A stretch of 64,000 bases of DNA, taken from assembly GCF_000346465.2 (NCBI RefSeq), contig NC_034014.1, forward strand, positions 23,756,522 through 23,820,521, written 5' to 3'. Below are positions 38,160 to 50,600 of this stretch, in pieces (the first letter of the stretch is position 1; each line of letters starts with the position of its first letter). This stretch comes from Prunus persica (Eukaryota; Streptophyta; Magnoliopsida; Rosales; Rosaceae). The notes below the pieces were generated by a model. The model searched no databases, was not told where the DNA came from, and worked only from the letters and a program-made list of their open reading frames with translations. A program made the position numbers and the translations under genes.

Positions 38160-39309
38160 TATCTATAATGCAACTAGGAGGTTCCTTTATTCTTTTTAAA
38201 AAAAAAAAAATTAAATAGTATAGCCGCCTGGCTATACTTATTTTGGCACGTGGTGCCTAGTCACTACGAAGCCCTTTTTTTTAATTTTTTTTAAAAACGT
38301 ATAGCCACGCGGTTATACGTATTTTGACACGTGGGTGCCTAATCGCTATACAATCTTCTTTTTGTTTAAATAAATAGTATAGCCGCACGGCTATACTCGA
38401 TTTTATTAATATTTCTTATAAAATAGTATAGCCGAGCGGCTGCACAGTTTTGACACGTGGTCAACTCGGCGCTATGCAGCTAACATTTTTTTTTTCATAA
38501 ATAGTATAGCTGCCCGGCTATACTTAGCCGAGCGGCGATACTCTATATATATATATATATATACTGGGATTTTTTTTTTCTTTTAAATTTTTTCCCCGAT
38601 TTTCGTTTATCAATAACAGTAGTTTAAAGTGTTATCCATTACTTTAGGCGCCTATTACCTGAGTTTCTATTGGGAGACTCTATTAGGTGCCGATTTACTT
38701 TTTTTTCTAGAGCCCTTTTAATTTTTTACTTTTCCAGAGTTATTATCCGTATAAAGAATTTAGCACTTTCACTTTTAATACTCTATTATACCTGTACGTA
38801 AGTATTTTTCAGTAATACATTCATGTTTAGTGATTTACATTCCCAACAGAAGACAACTAATCCATCAACTAGTAAGAAAATAAATGCGAAGTGAGATATT
38901 GGTATCCCTGCACCCGAGGTTATGTGTACGAATCCCCTCCACCAATATCGCTTGTATTAAAATAAAAAATAAAAAATCAAAGGCCTTCATTGTTGAACCT
39001 TCAGGCCCATACATACTTCTTCTTTAGGCTTAGAATTCATGATACGGGCTGAGAGTCGTTTATTACTACCCAGTACTGAGACTTGAATGGCGTGCCTTGT
39101 TTTGTCCATGACCCTCTCTGTACCTCTCTCAGCTTCACATTGCTTCACAAAGGTAAGTTCACATTTACCAAACTTGTCGTCAACCAAACAAACCCTAGCT
39201 TTTATCCTTGAGCTGCTGAAACAATCTTAGAAAACTTGGAATTTGAAAGCAGGAGTGGGAAAATGCTTCAGGAACAGGTTTTCTTCTTCAATCTCTTTTC
39301 CCAATTGCC

Positions 39310-39428
39310 AGTTATGCTTACTGTTATACTTGGATATGATTAGTTTTCATAAGATGTTAAAAATATGAGCATTAGAGATCATAATAGCATAAGGCTAATG
39401 TATCCAAGTATAACAGTAAGCATAACTG
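39310..39428. repeat. 27-bp perfect inverted repeat at a deletion scar
   Basis: 39310-39336 (AGTTATGCTTACTGTTATAC and onward) is repeated exactly in inverse orientation at 39402-39428. The second arm is absent from the left duplicate, so it arose in this copy, where about 1.2 kb was also lost. Confidence 0.8.
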
Positions 39429-40487
39429 ATAACCTCGGAGCTAGGCGCATTAGAGATCAATTGCATATTAAACTTCGCCCGCCTAGGCGCTAGGCGTCCT
39501 GGGCGCAAACATTTGTGAAAAATTATCAGAAGGCTAGATGATAGTTCAGGATTTCAAAAAATTTAATCTGATAACCTTTTAGTTTCATTTTCCAATCTGC
39601 TTTTCTTCCTGGCTAATGTATATGCAGGCAAGAAAATACAAGTTTCCTTCACACAAGGATCTCAAGCACATCAACGGAAAACTGAAATCTTGTTGGGGTT
39701 TTAATTCACATGACGAGTATGCTATTCCTTATCTAGAAATAGTCACGTTTAATCTGATGCCCTTTTGTTTTGTATTAATGCCAAACTTTGACTGGTTTTC
39801 AGAAGTAAGAAGCTGGATGCGAAATCGAAGCTTTCTTTATACCAAGCGAATAAATGCAAAATTAATTAGTTCAAGAGGATAAATTAAAGCTAAGGACAAG
39901 TGGTTAAGATGGTCTCCAAAAACTAATCACCAAAAGGTTCAAAGACTCATGATTAAGAAGGTTTAATGAGTCCAGTCTCATTAATGTTAAGATCATCAAA
40001 CATCATTGTTAGAACACTTGTTCATTTTAATTGAATACGATTTGTTCTAACCCGTCAGTCACCGAACAAGATAACATATTAATCATAGGACATAAACAAA
40101 CCCCCCTTCTACTTTCCCCCTCTCTGCATAATTGGTGAATCCTTGGAAGTAAAGTCACCAGATCTTCAATCCTTGAGTGCATGAAAGGTGAAGCTAAATC
40201 TTGGCTTTGCCCTTTTCATGCGTGGGCTCTATACATAACTAAAGCTTAGCTAAGCCCTAGCTAGCAATACTCATTTGGCACTCACGAAGTGGGCGGGACC
40301 CAAATCAACCCAAGCCACGACTACGTGTACGGTCGATTTTCATTGTTCTTGCACTCACAATTTACAAATATACTTTTAGATTGACAAAGGTTCTCCAGTT
40401 CACTTCTGAAAGTGCTATTTCTGAGTTGTGGTTCTCACTAAGTAGCTTAGTTGTTGACATGCATTAAGATTTGGTGTTTTTCATTTG

Positions 40488-40590
40488 AGATCGACATATA
40501 CTGCCAAAGTGTCATGGAGTTCGAATCTAAGATCACTGTATGTAAATTAAGGTCTTCTTTCATTGAACTAGACCTTCTTGTCTATGAAAA
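40488..40590 (-). mobile_element. SINE-like segment in the right duplicate
   Basis: Duplicate of 35650-35752, with TTCGAATCTAAG around the B-box and AACTAGACC around the A-box. Confidence 0.35.
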
Positions 40591-41290
40591 TATGTATTAG
40601 TCTAAACCAAATTTGCTATAAGATTATGACGTCCTTGTCACGGCACGGCCAACACTAGCAACAAAATTATGATCTTTTGGACGAAAGGAGAAAGGTGGAA
40701 AACTAAGCTTTCAATACTTTCTTATATATAAATTGAACGACTCTGATGCTGTGGCCATAGTGCCACAGTAAAACATTCTAAGATAAACCACAGCCATTAT
40801 TTCAAAGAATCTTTTTTTTTTTGTACGTTGACTTACACACGCCATAAAATAACAAGAGTATCTAATCCTATAGCAACTGAGCTTTCAACTTTATTTTCTA
40901 TATAATATATATATTGTTGATGATACTTGGAGTAATCTAATCCCAATAATTACATTGATTATGATTAATAAGGTTGAAATATTGGCATAAAGAGATAAAG
41001 GCTCAGCTTCTTACTTTTTGCATCACCACCATATATATAATTAAGTGGAAGAATAAGTGGCAGCATTTTCGTGAAAAAATTGTGTCTTTAAAAGGCTACC
41101 CTACGATACTGACCTTTTGGTATAATGATTAATTAGTCATTTCTTTTGTTTGATTAGGTTTCGAGCTGGTGAATGATATTTTAGTTCTTATTTTTCTCGG
41201 ATACATGATGTGATAATCTAAATTACTCTAAATTATTCTAATAAAAGGATAAATGAATCGAATTTGGGTGCAAGGGAATAGACTCACTAT

Positions 41291-42807
41291 CCTGTTCAAC
41301 TCGCCTAACCCACATATTCTATTTTGTTGGAATATTTAGACTACAAAAAAAAAATGAATATTTTGAATTAAAAGGCTTGTCTGCTACTTCATTCTTTCTT
41401 AATGTACATTATCCCAATGCCTACCTATAAGTGAATTTTCTGAGACTAGATTATTATTCCCTAAACCCTTATTCAGATGCTGGATTTGTTTGCTAATAGC
41501 CATTACTAAACAAAAACTATTTTTCCAAGTTATATGTAGAGATTAATATATATATGGAATGATAATGACATTTTATTTTTACAGTTTCTGATCTCAAAGA
41601 CGTTGGCCGGCAGTTTCCTGAAAAATCATTTTGTTTTTTTTTTTTGTTTTTCTTGGGACAGGTTATGAAAGAATGAAGGCAATCTCAATAATATGCATAT
41701 GAATGTGACATATTAACTCATTCAACATTAATTTTTTATGACCTGATCACAAAACCGCCCTTGCTAATTTTAGAAGAGTCAACGTGATTATTGTGAGTGA
41801 AAACACCTGAGAGTTCAAACCTCGGCGGCTGCACATTGTTTTTCAATTACCACCCTTTTTTCTTCCTCCGAAGAACAATATCTTGAAATTCTATTAAATT
41901 GTTTATTTTAAAAAAAAAGATAAGATAAGAACTTTTGTCATATTGTGAGATGTGACAATTAGGAAAATATGATAGCATATGTGAAATGTGATAGAAGTTC
42001 CTTTACTAAATAAGTAATGATATAAATGTCATTAGTGTTATTCAATTTTCATTTTGTTAAAGAAAGTTTTGAGTAAATTTGATGGACGGTAATTGTTGAG
42101 TTTCTAAAATGACATTCGCTAACCAAACTAAACTAAACTAAAAGAGTTCTAAATCTATATTTAAATACTTAGCGGTTAAGTAGAAGTTTATCTAACTGAT
42201 TTGGAAGGATTTCGATTCTAAACTACATTGGAATCCTTTCAAGCTAAACAAGGAGATTTCAGTTATTTGAATCAAGTAAAAAAGGGAATTCCTAAGTTTA
42301 GTTTTCAAATTTTGTAACGTTCGTATTGAAAACTGCTGTAAAATTGACCGTCTCATAACATAACGCGGAGACATTATTTTCTTTGTTATGCTAAATATAG
42401 GTTATATTTGTTTGTCACCGCAAACTGCAAAGCCCCAACACGTGCTAAAAAGCTAAAACCCTTCTAAGCTTTTATACTCTGTCGCCGATGCAGCCGGACC
42501 ATCTTTCCCATCCCCCGTTGCAAAATCTGTGGGGCCCTTTGAATTGAAAGAAACACAAATCCGTTTTGGCATTTGCTTTGCTTTGCTCGAGCCTTGAGAG
42601 AGCTTCATGAGTCTGACTGTGAGCTGCCTCCTTCTCCTTCACTCTTCTCTCTCTCAGCTGCCACTTGTCCATATCTCTCTCTGCCTTTTCAGCTCTTCTG
42701 CACCATCTCCCTGGTGGGTTTTGGTTGTTTTTGCAGGACCAAGAGCAGAGCTTTCTCAGAATTCATTTACGTGAAGAAAATTAAGCGGCCTTTGCTGGGA
42801 CCGAGCT
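41291..42807. other. Spacer and RING-CH gene promoter and leader
   Basis: AT-rich until about 42420, then the presumed promoter and CT-rich leader of the RING-CH gene. No separate gene was seen. Confidence 0.5.
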
Positions 42808-45800
42808 ATGGCAACTGGAGAAGAAACCGTTGCTGAAGAAAATGATGGTGGCATTTCCACCAACAAAGCTGGCCCTTCAATCCAAAAGGTACCTCATTTT
42901 CGCTTCCTTGTTGAAAAATCTATGATGGGTTGTTCTGATATGTTTATTTCCTGCTCATAAATTTCATTACTTGTGGATTCAATTCATCTTGCCGGATAAT
43001 GTTTGTGATTATCTCTATGTTTGTGTTTAAAAACTCAAACTTGAAGTTTTTTTTTTGTACTTAACTGGGTGAACCATAGTTGATATGTCATACTCATTTT
43101 TCGCTATGCAATTATTGGTTTTAGTGCACAGCCAAGACAAAGTGCTGAAAGATATCAATTGATTTAAGGCTCCATAATCTGTCAACAACCATAATATCAA
43201 TCTTCAGTTGATATTTGTATTAATATGAAATTCAAGTTAGAAGCTTCCAATTCCTTTTAGAACTAGTCAGGATTTACACTGCTATTGTTTTCATTCTGTA
43301 TTTCTTCTGTTTTTTTTTTTTAATTATAATTTTTTTTGGACAAAAGAGCTTACTGCTGATTTTGGCTTAAAATTATGTATTTTCATGTTGCTCTGAACAA
43401 AGGACAAATCACATGATTATGTTCTTTCATAAATCTGCTTCAATATGTATCCCCTTTGGTCTTTCCTTTATGCTGGCTTTGTCCTCAATCTGCCATACCT
43501 ATGCAAGTGAAGTGAAATTGACTTGAGCTAGTTCTTCAATATTCATTTCTTATTTTCCGTTCATCATAGATGTGCTTGTCTGAGATTTTTGTATAACTGA
43601 TCAGGAAAAGATAATGTGAATGTAAATTGCGTATTTTCGCTGATCCTGGATGATTTTCTTTTGCTCTTCTTTTGCAGGGTGGAGACGCCGCTGAGATAAT
43701 TGAAGAAGCTCCTCCTGGTCAACCATGGAGACGACAGAACCTCATCTTACAGATACCTTCAAGAAGTCTTGAGGATGCCAAAGAAGATTTTGTGAGAATA
43801 AACATGCCCCCAACGCCGAGTCTCACTCCCAAAAGAGTAAACTTCTCCCCATTACCCAGCCCTAGTTTAGCCAAAATCAGTGGGTTGCCAGGTCCCTCAT
43901 CATCAAAAGCTAAATCAACCATAAAAAGCCTCCTTCCAAAACTCAGTTTCAAACATCGGAACACTACTTCAGAGATTCAGAAGGCTGCCACTCTAGCCCT
44001 GGGAGGCTTACCTGCAGGGACACGTGAGAAGCCTTTAATTTCAAGGACATGGTCCTTTACAAAGCTTTTGACTCCTAGAATGAAAAATGCATCATCCTTG
44101 CCTGTAACTCCAATTGCTCACTCAAATCCAGAGTCTATGCATGGAGGGAACACAATTGATATGCTCAGTTCTGTTGTGAGTATCTATCACTTGTTAGCTT
44201 GAGAATAATTAATGCATCAAGAAGAATTTAAGTTGACCATATTGCATGTTTATATAATAAAGAAAATCTCATATACATTCTGGAGGTCCTTTAAACTTAC
44301 TGTGTAGTGTTCAATTTTATTTAAGGATCATTTAACTGATTATATTATCTACAATGGAGAGGAAATTGCTTTAGATTTATTGTATATCTGTGTAAAGTTT
44401 TGCTTATTTTGGCAATTCTACTTGCTAGTAGCGCTCTACAGAGCATTAGCAAAATTCCAAGATAAGTTTAAATCTAGTTGATTTCCTCAATGTCACATGT
44501 ACTGGTGGCAGTGCACCCACCCTCCTTGTGAAGAGTTCCTGGACTTTCCCCCTTAATTTCCTGTACTGATTCTACCGAACATATTACTTCTTGGACCAAA
44601 AAGATAACCTTTTCTCCTTGGTTCTTTACAAAACCGGGGTTTGAAACCAAACTTCAACTCAGGAGGATAGATGGGGCGGTTCAGGTGAGATCCAATGTAG
44701 ATCCAACTTTCTATTCACTCGTGGGATCCGGGCAGTCCGGGAGGGACCACCACGACTCCTCTTCTTGGAGACTAAATGAGAGGGGAGTTCATCACAATGG
44801 AGGATAGATTAGTTTTATAGAGTTTGATTAGCAGCCCAGTTTTCTGTTGGTGCACCACGTATTTTTTCTTTTAAGCAAAAGCTAAAATATGGTTCCTATT
44901 ATTTCCTCTATCAATTTGAGTCCCACAGTGAGTTGTCCTGCTCTTTCATTTTATGATCCAAAAGTTTGTTACTTTTTAAATTATCTACATGAGGTGCTTC
45001 TCTTTGATCTTTCATCCGAGTCTAATAATATGTCTATTTTTTGCTTGCAGTTCAATTTTATTTGTATTGAGTATTTGTACCATTATTTTTTGTTTCAATT
45101 CCTGACTTTGCAGAAAGGAGAGGCCCAACTACCCATTCATCGTTCACAATCAGTCCCTGTGATTAATAAAGATGGAAGTATATATTTAGGTGGTGTCATT
45201 CGTGTAATTCCCACCACACCACGAATGCCTGAGAGGGCTGTCACGACAACTTCAAGCACATCCCCAGTAACTGACACTGGTAAATTTTGCGTTTTAATTG
45301 TCTTTTTCCACATCCACAAAAAAACCTCTCCTATCCCTGTGGGAGTACCAGTTGTCTGTATTTTCAGATTCTAGCTACCTTTGACCCTGGTTTTGTTACT
45401 TGTGATAACCAACCTATGCCTTATCTTAGTCTTGCGGTTCAGATGGAAGTGATGATGGCGGTGAAGATATTGCTGTAGAAGAAGCTGTTTGTCGAATTTG
45501 CTTAGTTGAACTAGGTGAATGTGCTGAAACCCTCAAGATGGAGTGCAGTTGTAAAGGTGACCTTGCTCTTGCCCACCAAGAATGTGCTGTCAAATGGTTC
45601 AGCATTAAAGGTAATAAAACATGTGATGTATGCAAGCAAGAGGTTCAGAACCTACCCGTCACACTATTACGAATTCAAAATGTTCAGACCCTTAATTCTC
45701 GAGGAAGTAGAGCACAGCAGACTGAGGTTACTCAGTATAGGCAAGTGATATTTTAACTGTTATAATGCACAGGAAAGGGAAATTTCTGTGCTTACTATGT

Positions 45801-46855
45801 CTGTTGTGTATGGTCTTATTTTTTAATATGTTCAACACCACCTTCTAGGATGGGATAATTAATAATTAATGCAAAAATTTCCAGGGTTTGGCAGGATGTT
45901 CCCATCCTTGTCATAGTCAGCATGCTAGCTTACTTCTGTTTTCTTGAGCAGCTTCTGGTAAGTCATGCAAATTCTTTGTACTTTTTCTTTCTTAGCCTTT
46001 CAGTTTCTAAGTAAATCAAATGGACAGGTGGGCAAAATGGGATCGGGTGCAATTGCTGTCTCTCTTCCTTTTTCCTGCATATTGGGTCTTTTGGCATCCA
46101 TGACATCAACCACAATGGGTAGGGCTACGCTTGAAATTACTTATCTAGAAATATTTTCAAATTCATGAATTCATTGATTTTCTTGCGACTAAGAAGAAGA
46201 AAAAAAAGAAGAATTCAATGTCTTTCTACTATACTGACTTAGAAATTCGTGCACAGTGAGAAGAAAATTTGTCTGGGTTTATGCAACTACTCAGTTTACA
46301 CTGGTGGTTCTCTCAGCACATGTGCTCTATTCATTGGTAAGAGTTGCTCAGCTACTCAAGTAGTGATAGGATTTGTGAAGTAACTGCTCTGCTACTCCAT
46401 TCATGAAAATGTGATGATTCTACTTAGTGAAAAAGTTTTTCTCTGTTTTGGGTTACAAAATGCTTAGAACAAGCAACTGCTGATCAATAATCTTATTGTC
46501 AAGTGAAAATCCACTAAGTCCGTGATGAGGCTTTAAGTGTTGAATATTGGTGTTCACCTTCGTATCCATAACAGTGTCTTATATGTTCTTGTTGGGTCTA
46601 CAGCTTCACATGCATGCAGTTCTGTCTGTTCTCCTTGCCACTTTTATGGGGTTTGGAGTTACAATGTGTGGAAATTCTATTATTGTTGAGGCTTTTAGAT
46701 GGAGAGAAAGATGGCTTTTTCAGTCAAATCGACAGCGTGGTTCTCAGGAGGTGACGCAGCCGAATCAATCACCAGAGAATGCACAACAAGCGCAAACGAA
46801 TCCTCAACAGCTTGAAAATGAAACTCAAGTTGCAGAAGCTATTCATGGCAGCTGA
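42808..46855 (+). CDS. RING-CH (RINGv) membrane E3 ubiquitin ligase
   Basis: Eight coding exons: 42808-42888, 43678-44175, 45114-45279, 45443-45740, 45885-45957, 46028-46118, 46257-46336 and 46604-46855, giving 512 aa with every junction in frame. The N-terminal 240 residues are Ser/Pro-rich and basic ([20 protein letters not shown]). A C4HC3 RING-CH starts CRIC at 265-268 and continues ECSCKGD, HQEC and CDVC. Three or four transmembrane helices follow ([68 protein letters not shown]), then a Gln/Asn-rich cytosolic tail. This MARCH-like architecture predicts ubiquitination at an endomembrane. Intron 4 starts with GC rather than GT. It lies next to FLA and P58IPK genes, as At5g03180 does in Arabidopsis. 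Confidence 0.9.
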
Positions 46856-47677
46856 CTTCTGTACTTTAACATGCACTAAAACCATAGTTGCATACTAGGA
46901 GGGGCTGTAAATAAATATAGAACATGTTAAGAGTAGTTGTATATAACTATTTCCCATGTATAGCTTGGCCTTAGAAGAGTTCAAATGACAACCCGTGGTG
47001 AAACTTTTGGCTTCCTTGTATGCATGCGTATATATAGTGTTCTAGTGAGGACTCAACTTGAGAGCCAGATTGTTCGACTCATCCTTGATCCTTCAATATG
47101 GTCTAATGATCAAAATTGTTCGGATTTTAGGTCTTCCTTCTGGATAATCCTTTTTTCTTGGGTCAGGTTTATCATTCTTTTTCGGTCACCCATACGACAC
47201 TTTGTTTCTGCTTGAATCTAAAAGTGAGCTCTTTTTTAAAAAATAAAAAAAATCAAAACTAATCCAACAAATGGTTCATAGAAAGGGTAAGAATGCATTA
47301 AGGGCTGTAAAATAAATTACCGCTCAACGGCACTGCTGGGATGAAACAGATCTCAAGGGAGCAACATCATATCATTCATGTAGGTCAGTAAATATATTCT
47401 AGCAAAAGCCGTTTTGTACTTACAAATGGGGGTTTTTCTCCCTCCCAGCCTCTTACTGCCTTCAATGACATTTTTGTCTATACAATAGAATCAGTTGGTT
47501 GCATGGCAATGCCGGTCAGATTACGCTTACAAAGTGCTATTTCTGGAAAAACCAACTGGATGACAAAAGAAAATTGGCTACACAGGCAAATGGAACTGTA
47601 ACCCAATGGGGAAAAAATTTCGAAAAAAAATTTCGTAGCTTGTTTTGCATTTGTGTCTTGAATTGATGACAGTCTGG
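46856..47677. other. Spacer between convergent RING-CH and WD40 genes
   Basis: The two 3' regions meet here. No additional gene or repeat was recognised. Confidence 0.5.
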
Positions 47678-50600
47678 TCATTGCTTGTAACTGGAACTAC
47701 CAACCTTGCCTGAGGATAAAGGCTTCTCCTTCAAACTGGTGCTTAACACAGTTTCAGAGTTGTTTGATTGGCTTTCTGAAACCCCGGGTCTCATCCAAAC
47801 TTTTATATGCCCTTCTCGGCAGACAGTGAGAACGGATTCTTGAGTAAACATCAAGCCAGAGAGGGGTTCAGTGTGTACACGGTGAGCAACCAGTGGTGAG
47901 ATTTTTGGAACATCTCGCATGATTGGAGCAGGCTGAAGAGTACCCACTGGAAGTGCGTTGTCCCAATGAGATGACTGGCTTCCAGCACTATAAGTGGGGG
48001 AGCCACCAGGAGGGCATCGCCGCAATGGCACCACAATCTCATCCATTTCCAGGTCCCACAGAAGCAACTGGGTGTCCTGCACTCAAATGGATAAGTATAA
48101 TGAAACAAAGAAATATCATATGGTTTTGAACTAGGAAACTATTTTCCAATTAAATAACTAGTATTTTCAAAACTTTTGCCGTCTCATTTCCTTTCCCTAT
48201 CTCCAATCTATATATACATTTGTAACTACTATGTTTTTATCCACCTGCAAAAAATATCCACAATTGTAAAAGTAAAAGGGAGCAAAAGACAACCTACAAG
48301 TTAACTTAACTCTCTCTGTCCTTACCCAAGTGTGGTGGACCATGGGTAAGAACTAACAATGAATTATCAAATACTTCATTTTCAACTCAAACCATTTTCC
48401 TTTCTAAATAAAACTTGAGCCATATATCACTGCTGTGGCGATTGGTCTGCATTACAAGACTGATCATCTCAGTTGTTGGCTAATTACTCAAATATTTTCT
48501 TTTCATAATCCTTTTACAGAAAGGGTAAAGGAAGAATACTGAGATAAGTTCATAACTTCTCTCAAATGCACTCATTTCAAATCACTATAATTTTTTACGC
48601 TGATTGTAAATCTTAGCATACCTTTGTAGGTTCACCAGTTATAGCTCAAATTAAACTTTCTATTGAAAACTTTAAATGTCAAATATATGTAATGAATAAA
48701 TAAAAGCAGAGGTTTGATAAGACAAAAGAGCCAAGAAACAATAAAAATTTAGAGAAGGAAATTACAATGGAATTATGGCATTTTTATACATGAGATATCT
48801 GATTACAAAAACCAAAAATTGAAGACAAGACCAATATTTTTCTGATACCTGACCGACGGAACCAAACCGGTACATGACAGTCTCCCCCATACCATCTGAA
48901 TTTGGTGATGACCAATATGAATCAAAAGCCACTCCACTGACCTGCCAACATCATCCAGTAAGAACTTAGTAAAACAGCCACAATCAAGTAATTATAGCAA
49001 CCACGATGCTATTTAAGAAAACTACCCAAGAGTTGTGCCCCTCTCCCCATGCTACAACTTTCCGATCTTCCATGCTCCAAACTTGAACTAAATCATCTTC
49101 ACCTCCTGTCAGTATGTATTTTCCATCCATGCTGTTCAGCAGCATTTTGTAATCAATAATACTATCATCTCAGAAGTATAATAATATTTTAATGCAAAAA
49201 GAGCCAACTACTACAGGAGTTTAAAATTAAAGGTAATCTACAAGATCGGAAGAATATTACAAACACCAGCAGCAAGCTTCAATGAAAAACCAATAAAGAT
49301 GCACACCTCCAAGCGCAACACAAGAGAGCACCGTAGTAACTTTTGCCGCCACATATAAGTTGCTCTTTTGAGTAGTCAAAAATGCGTAGATAACCTGCAT
49401 TCAGTAATTAAATTTACATCATATAATTTGCAAACGATAAAACCAACAGAAAAAGAGAGCAACTACACAATCCAAACAATACTATAGTGACATTATACCA
49501 TCTCTTCCAACAGTTGCTAAAGAGGCCCCATCAGTTGAGAAAGCAATACTATTAATTGAACCGTGGCAGATATGCCATCTGGCAATTGGGTTACTCTGCA
49601 CAAGGAAAATAGGAAGTCAACATAAAATTGTAGGTGGAGAAGGAAGCAGAAATAGAAATTCAGGTTGTCAGATGCACATATCTCCCTTCTAATTATCTGA
49701 CATTTATCATAGTCATTTGGTTTATGCAAATTCAGTATTCGGCTAATTAACCACAGTGACATTCCAGTATAGCGCACATAAACCTGTAAGACCTCAACCA
49801 GATTACCTCAACAAATATATAAGATTTACTAGAGGCCAGATCCGTAAAGATGCCTTGAAGAAATAAAGGATATTCAATGGACAACTGATGCTTCGCTGCT
49901 CGACATTGCACAAGGGGGAACGGGCTTCTTCAAAGACATAATGATAACTTAAATAAACTAATAGACGGTTCAGACAACCTAACAAATGAGAATATTGTTG
50001 GTAAAACAGACTAGCAGATTGAAGATTGAATCGCACAAGTCAGAAATAATCCCTGTATTAGACTAGGAATCTATACTTTAGAAAATTACCCAAACACAGC
50101 ACCTAAAAAGACTTATATCTAAAATAGGATACAAACTGAGTATCAGAATAACAGCATAGTGTCTTATTCACTGTCAAAAGTGCCAACTAAATTCACCATA
50201 GTGACATAGCAGCAGCATGTATCCCTTATCTAATTTATAGACAAACTTGATGAGCCACTTTCAGAAAAAAATAGCTACAAGGGAAACAAAGTTAGAAAAG
50301 GAAATAAACATAACTCAATACCTTACTGTAACGTGCATGTGCGACAGAAAATTGAGCTTGATCTTTGATAACAGGGAATGAAGAATCGCCCGCCCCATCT
50401 TTGCTCTAGAAAAAAAAAAAAAAGATACATAAAATACACTCAATTACTTAATATGCAATCATGGAATACAAAATTTAAGCCAGCAAAAAGTGTTTTTCAG
50501 ATAAAAGGGGCTTGCCTTTTCATATACGTATAGATTCCCATCAGCGTGAGCAACAACAAAAGCACCATCACCACCAGGAACCCATGCAATACTAGTACAA

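Larger units (their letters stand above)
36457..38545. repeat. Palindrome array, right copy
   Basis: About a dozen sites of the GTATAGCCGCGCGGCTATAC type, for example near 36580, 36656, 36787, 36872, 38219, 38377 and 38507. Linked TTTTGACACGTGG motifs occur at about 36730, 38327 and 38450. It is interrupted by the MITE at 36916-37081 and by the Helitron pair. Confidence 0.8.
36457..41290. repeat. Tandem segmental duplication, right copy
   Basis: The unit begins at GCGGCTATATTTATTTTGAC (compare about 31857) and ends around the shared phrase AGACTCACTATCCT (41280). It contains an extra partial copy of the CACTA 3' region: 37370-38815 resembles 31140-32600, while 36457-37370 resembles 31857-32640. 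It also holds two Helitrons and a TA-flanked MITE. Its CACTA right terminus is deleted down to TAGTG at about 38829. It lacks about 1.2 kb present in the left copy. Confidence 0.8.

Noticed and set aside
31407..38545. CRISPR-like repeat array
   Set aside because: Repeats are palindromes of variable spacing inside plant transposon DNA, with no spacers of uniform length and no cas genes.
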